Both the position numbers and the translations under genes were made by a program. Under the pieces are notes generated by a model. It searched no databases and was not told where the DNA came from. It was given only the letters and a program-made list of their open reading frames with translations. From Shewanella sp. ANA-3 (GTDB lineage Bacteria; Pseudomonadota; Gammaproteobacteria; Enterobacterales; Shewanellaceae): a stretch of DNA of 64,000 bases. Positions 61,177 to 64,000 of this stretch are shown piece after piece; within the stretch, counting starts at the first letter, position 1, and the number at the start of each line of letters is the position of its first letter. The stretch is from contig NC_008577.1 in NCBI RefSeq assembly GCF_000203935.1, forward strand, positions 3,844,001 to 3,908,000. Direction: 5' to 3'.

Positions 61177-61295
61177 TCAACATGCGTTAACACTTTTATT
61201 GGTGAAATGGCTGAGTTTCCCTTTACAGCTAAATCCTTGCCACATAAGATCCTGCCACCCTCGCAGCAGAAACATTCAACAAGATGAATCGCCCT

Positions 61296-62327
61296 ATGAC
61301 AACACTCACTATTACTCGTCCTGACGACTGGCACATTCACCTAAGAGACGGCGCACAATTAAAAGACACGGTTCGCGATATCAGCCGCTATATGGGCCGC
61401 GCTATCGTGATGCCTAACCTGGTTCCTCCCGCTATCGATACCGAAACCGCCTTGGCTTATTACGATCGTATCAAGGCACAAGTGCCAGCCGGCTCGCAAT
61501 TTGAACCCTTAATGGTGTTGTATCTCACCGACAAAACCAGCCCAGAAGAAATCCGTAAAGCCAAAGCCTCGGGTAAAATCGTTGCCGCTAAACTCTACCC
61601 AGCAGGCGCGACCACTAACTCGGATTCTGGCGTGACCGATTTGAAGAACATCTACCCCGCCCTCGAAGCGATGCAGGAAGTGGGCATGTTGTTCCTAGTG
61701 CATGGTGAAGTGACTGATTCATCGATTGATATTTTCGACCGCGAACGGGTGTTTATTGAGAATATCCTCAGCAAGATCGTGGCTGATTTCCCTAAGCTTA
61801 AAATCGTTCTCGAGCATATCACCACTAAGGATGCGGTCGATTTCGTGACTCAAGCCTCTGACAATGTGGCTGCCACGATCACCGCGCATCACTTGCTCTA
61901 TAACCGCAACCATATGTTGGCTGGCGGTATTCGTCCGCACTTCTATTGCCTGCCGATTTTAAAGCGCAATACCCACCAGCAAGCGCTGTTAGGCGCAGCG
62001 GCCAGTGGCAATAAGAAGTTCTTCCTCGGTACCGACTCTGCGCCACACGCTAAAGATCGTAAAGAAGCCGCATGTGGCTGCGCGGGTTCTTATACAGCCC
62101 ATGCCGCCATTGAGCTTTACGCCGAAGCCTTTGAATCGGTCAATGCGCTGGATAAATTAGAAGCCTTTGCCAGCTTCAACGGCCCAGATTTTTACAATCT
62201 GCCCCGCAACAGCGATACCATCACCCTAGTGAAAAAATCTTGGGATGTGCCCGTCAGTTACCCACTTGGTGACAACAACGTTGTGCCAATTCGCGCCGGC
62301 GAACAAATCGATTGGCAGGTCGAATAA
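61296..62327 (+). CDS. pyrC: Dihydroorotase PyrC
   Basis: A 343-residue zinc amidohydrolase that closes carbamoyl aspartate to dihydroorotate in pyrimidine synthesis. RPDDWHIHLRDG has the first metal His pair, KLYPAGATTNS the carbamylated Lys, VHGEVT and LEHITTKDAV further ligands, and FLGTDSAPHAKDRKE the catalytic Asp. I start at ATG 61296, giving a family-normal length; ATG 61284 would add four residues, and neither has a strong ribosome site. Its promoter overlaps the enhancer array of the divergent exporter operon. A terminator follows. Confidence 0.95.
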   Translation: MTTLTITRPDDWHIHLRDGAQLKDTVRDISRYMGRAIVMPNLVPPAIDTETALAYYDRIKAQVPAGSQFEPLMVLYLTDKTSPEEIRKAKASGKIVAAKLYPAGATTNSDSGVTDLKNIYPALEAMQEVGMLFLVHGEVTDSSIDIFDRERVFIENILSKIVADFPKLKIVLEHITTKDAVDFVTQASDNVAATITAHHLLYNRNHMLAGGIRPHFYCLPILKRNTHQQALLGAAASGNKKFFLGTDSAPHAKDRKEAACGCAGSYTAHAAIELYAEAFESVNALDKLEAFASFNGPDFYNLPRNSDTITLVKKSWDVPVSYPLGDNNVVPIRAGEQIDWQVE

Positions 62328-62392
62328 ACAGGCCTTTTGACGCGATAAACGGCTATCTAAACCTGCCGTTTATCAAGCTTGAAACCGTTAAG

Positions 62393-62416
62393 AGTCGCCT
62401 TAAGGCGACTTTTTTA
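62393..62416 (+). terminator. Terminator after pyrC
   Basis: AGTCGCC (62393-62399) pairs with GGCGACT (62404-62410) around TTAA, followed by TTTTTAT. Confidence 0.9.
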
Positions 62417-62463
62417 TAACCAGTAAATAACGCCATAAGCGATTATCTTTTAAGAGAAAAAGT

Positions 62464-63510
62464 ATGAATACACGGAAGTTACTAACGCTGCTATCCTCAA
62501 GTCTATTGCTTGCTGCCACACTGTCACTCAGCACTTTTGCCGCCGATGAACTCTCAGGGATTTGGCAGGGCACGCTGGGTAAAAGCAGTGTAAGAGTCTG
62601 CTTTAATCAATACGGCAGCGGCAGTTATTACTATCAACGCTACCTAACCCCAATACAACTCGAGCTGCAAAACGGTATTTGGAAAGAAGAAAACAATACC
62701 GGAAACTGGCAGTTCGATAGTTCAACGGCTCAGCAACTCAGCGGCCATTGGTTTAAAGACAATTCAGGCAAATCCTTGCCCATAAAGCTTGAGCGCCAAC
62801 TCAGCCCCGATAACCAAAATGACTGCAGCGCCGATGCCTACAATCTGCCGCTTGAAACCAAGCCTTCACTGAGCCGCGGAAAATGGCAAGCTTTTCAAAC
62901 CATTGATTACCGTCCGCTGACCTATGGCACCGAAGTCGGCATCGAATTTAACGGCCCACAAAAAGGCATTCCCGCCATTAATCAGTGGCTTAAGAAAAAG
63001 CTCACCGATGATGAGCAGCTGGCACAGACCTTTGATACGCGCCGCAGAATGTTGTCTCAAATGGGCCATTTTGTGGCCGATGAAACCTATGCAGAACCGA
63101 TTTTCCTCAATCAGCATTGGCTCAGCGTGCGCTTATATCGCTGGGCGGCAGGTTTTGGCGCCAATGGGATCAGCCAAGAGTTTGTTAGCTTCTCCCTCGC
63201 CGATGGTAAACCTTTCCATCCGTGGCAGTGGTTTATTGCCGATAAGCCAACACAAACCTTGCCAGAAAGCATGAGTTATCAGCTCCCACCCGCACTTAAG
63301 GAAAAGTTGTTTGCCAATGCGGCACCAGATGCCGAATGCCCAAGTGCCGATGGCTCAGGCTACTATCAACTCACCCTCGAGGCGAATGGGATTAAGTTTT
63401 GGGAAATGCCCCATGGTGATGGTTGTGAGCAAGAGTTTATCTTAAGCCCTCAAGAAGCCATGCCCTTTGCCACACCTTGGGGGCAAACGCAGCTTAAGCT
63501 ATTGGAATAA
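62464..63510 (+). CDS. Secreted hypothetical protein, unrecognised
   Basis: A 348-residue protein with a signal peptide (cleavage after LSTFA, about residue 26). The N-terminal third reads as a beta-rich domain (SGIWQGTLGKSSVRVCFNQYGSG, NTGNWQFDSS). The second part (GTEVGIEFNGPQKGIPAINQWL, then WLSVRLYRWAAGFGANG and FSLADGKPFHPWQWF) resembles the RsiV/DUF3298 type of extracytoplasmic domain, but I cannot confirm it. It has a few Cys (CFNQ, NDCSAD, DAECPS, DGCEQE). The function is unknown. It stands alone after pyrC with its own GAGAAAAAGT leader. Confidence 0.75.
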   Translation: MNTRKLLTLLSSSLLLAATLSLSTFAADELSGIWQGTLGKSSVRVCFNQYGSGSYYYQRYLTPIQLELQNGIWKEENNTGNWQFDSSTAQQLSGHWFKDNSGKSLPIKLERQLSPDNQNDCSADAYNLPLETKPSLSRGKWQAFQTIDYRPLTYGTEVGIEFNGPQKGIPAINQWLKKKLTDDEQLAQTFDTRRRMLSQMGHFVADETYAEPIFLNQHWLSVRLYRWAAGFGANGISQEFVSFSLADGKPFHPWQWFIADKPTQTLPESMSYQLPPALKEKLFANAAPDAECPSADGSGYYQLTLEANGIKFWEMPHGDGCEQEFILSPQEAMPFATPWGQTQLKLLE

Positions 63511-63652
63511 TAAATTTTAAATTCATCATTAATCGCGATAGCGGGAAAGCAGGCTGAGATAACGATAATAAGCGTTGAAAAGCCCTTTCTCGTTAACCTT
63601 GACGGGCTAACGTCTCTTGTCAGATTCAGCCCCTATTTTGAAGGAAGATAGC

Positions 63653-64000
63653 TTGAGCCAGCAAATGCCCCTGATAGCAGAACAAACAGCCGAAGCCTTA
63701 GTGCAAGCCCAGTTAGTCGCCTATAACCAGCACGACCTTGCAAGCTTTGTGGCGCTCTTTAGCGACGACGTTTGTATTTATCGCCCACCCACCACAGAGC
63801 CCGTGATCCGAGGCAAGGCTGCCTTTAGTGATTTCTATCAGAATGAACGTTTTAACTTGCCGCATCTGCACGCCGAGATCCTCAATCGTATGGTGGTCGG
63901 CAATAAAGTGGTCGATCACGAACGGATCAGCGGCATCCGCGAGGAGCCCTTTGAAGTCATGGTGGTCTTTGAAGTCTCTAATGGCCTTATCCAAGCGATG
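63653..64000 (+). CDS. SnoaL/NTF2-fold protein, steroid delta-isomerase-like (truncated by window end)
   Basis: The first 116 codons of a gene that continues past the window. ALVQAQLVAYNQHDLASFVALFSDDVCIYR is typical of the NTF2/SnoaL-like fold, followed by the EPVIRGKAAFSDFYQ and VVDHERISGIRE segments. Small enzymes and binding proteins of this fold have diverse roles; this one is not known. The TTG at 63653 has AAGGAAG at good spacing; ATG 63665 is the other start. Only the plus-strand frame stays open to the window edge with sensible protein. Confidence 0.75.
   Translation, partial: MSQQMPLIAEQTAEALVQAQLVAYNQHDLASFVALFSDDVCIYRPPTTEPVIRGKAAFSDFYQNERFNLPHLHAEILNRMVVGNKVVDHERISGIREEPFEVMVVFEVSNGLIQAM

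Noticed and set aside
63713..63994. 93-aa minus-strand gene at the right edge
   Set aside because: It is antisense to a SnoaL-like frame that has a ribosome site and sensible protein sequence.

Overview
The window reads as chromosomal DNA of a Shewanella species (Gammaproteobacteria, Alteromonadales). The protein sequences, the gene order (djlA / murU-amgK / lptD-surA-pdxA-rsmA-apaG-apaH; the hugA-tonB-exbBD-hmuTUV haem cluster; coniferyl aldehyde dehydrogenase plus TetR; csgEFG; pyrC) and the small-protein families all match what I recall of the S. oneidensis group. This is recognition from memory, not a database search. Coding density is high, about 63 protein genes. I see no tRNA, rRNA, intact insertion sequence, prophage or CRISPR array.

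1-20.6 kb is mostly core genome. An inverted-repeat-bounded element lies at the left edge. A minus-strand group follows (2-hydroxyacid dehydrogenase, outer-membrane barrel, DjlA, MurU and AmgK for cell-wall sugar recycling). It is divergent from the envelope-biogenesis / RNA-modification series lptD, surA, pdxA, rsmA, apaG, apaH, which has a candidate sigma-E promoter in front. Then come a chemoreceptor and an 8-bp tandem repeat. A minus-strand series rplU-rpmA, obgE, yjjP-yjjB, folA follows, then ispB and ung.

20.6-33.9 kb holds accessory metabolism and small conserved proteins: a secreted basic protein, DUF3144, a LysE-type exporter, an S10 peptidase and a membrane thioredoxin. A PAS/sigma-54 activator stands next to a ccoG-type ferredoxin gene. 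That gene has a sigma-54 promoter and twin palindromes in front of it, which suggests an unreported regulator-target pair. Next are a ParD-like protein overlapping a second methionine aminopeptidase, an acyl-CoA synthetase and an ABC exporter.

34-43 kb is a haem-iron uptake locus. The divergent hugA-hutX-hutZ and tonB-exbB-exbD-hmuT-hmuU-hmuV arms share a Fur box: the receptor takes up haem, TonB/ExbBD energises it, HmuTUV imports it and HutX/HutZ handle it in the cytosol.

43-52.5 kb contains an FAD amine oxidase with a winged-helix protein, DUF924, a solute-binding protein, two universal-stress proteins with a SpoIIAA-like protein, calB plus its TetR regulator with a clear operator, and csgGFE curli secretion genes without csgA/csgB beside them.

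52.7-61.2 kb is a seven-gene minus-strand series: HlyD-type adaptor, small membrane protein, MacB-type ATPase, two FtsX-type permeases, an NtrC-family response regulator and an NtrB/NtrY-like kinase. Its first gene has a sigma-54 promoter preceded by repeated GTGTCCGC half-sites, so the series probably regulates itself. The right end has pyrC, an unrecognised secreted protein and a SnoaL/NTF2-fold gene cut by the window edge.
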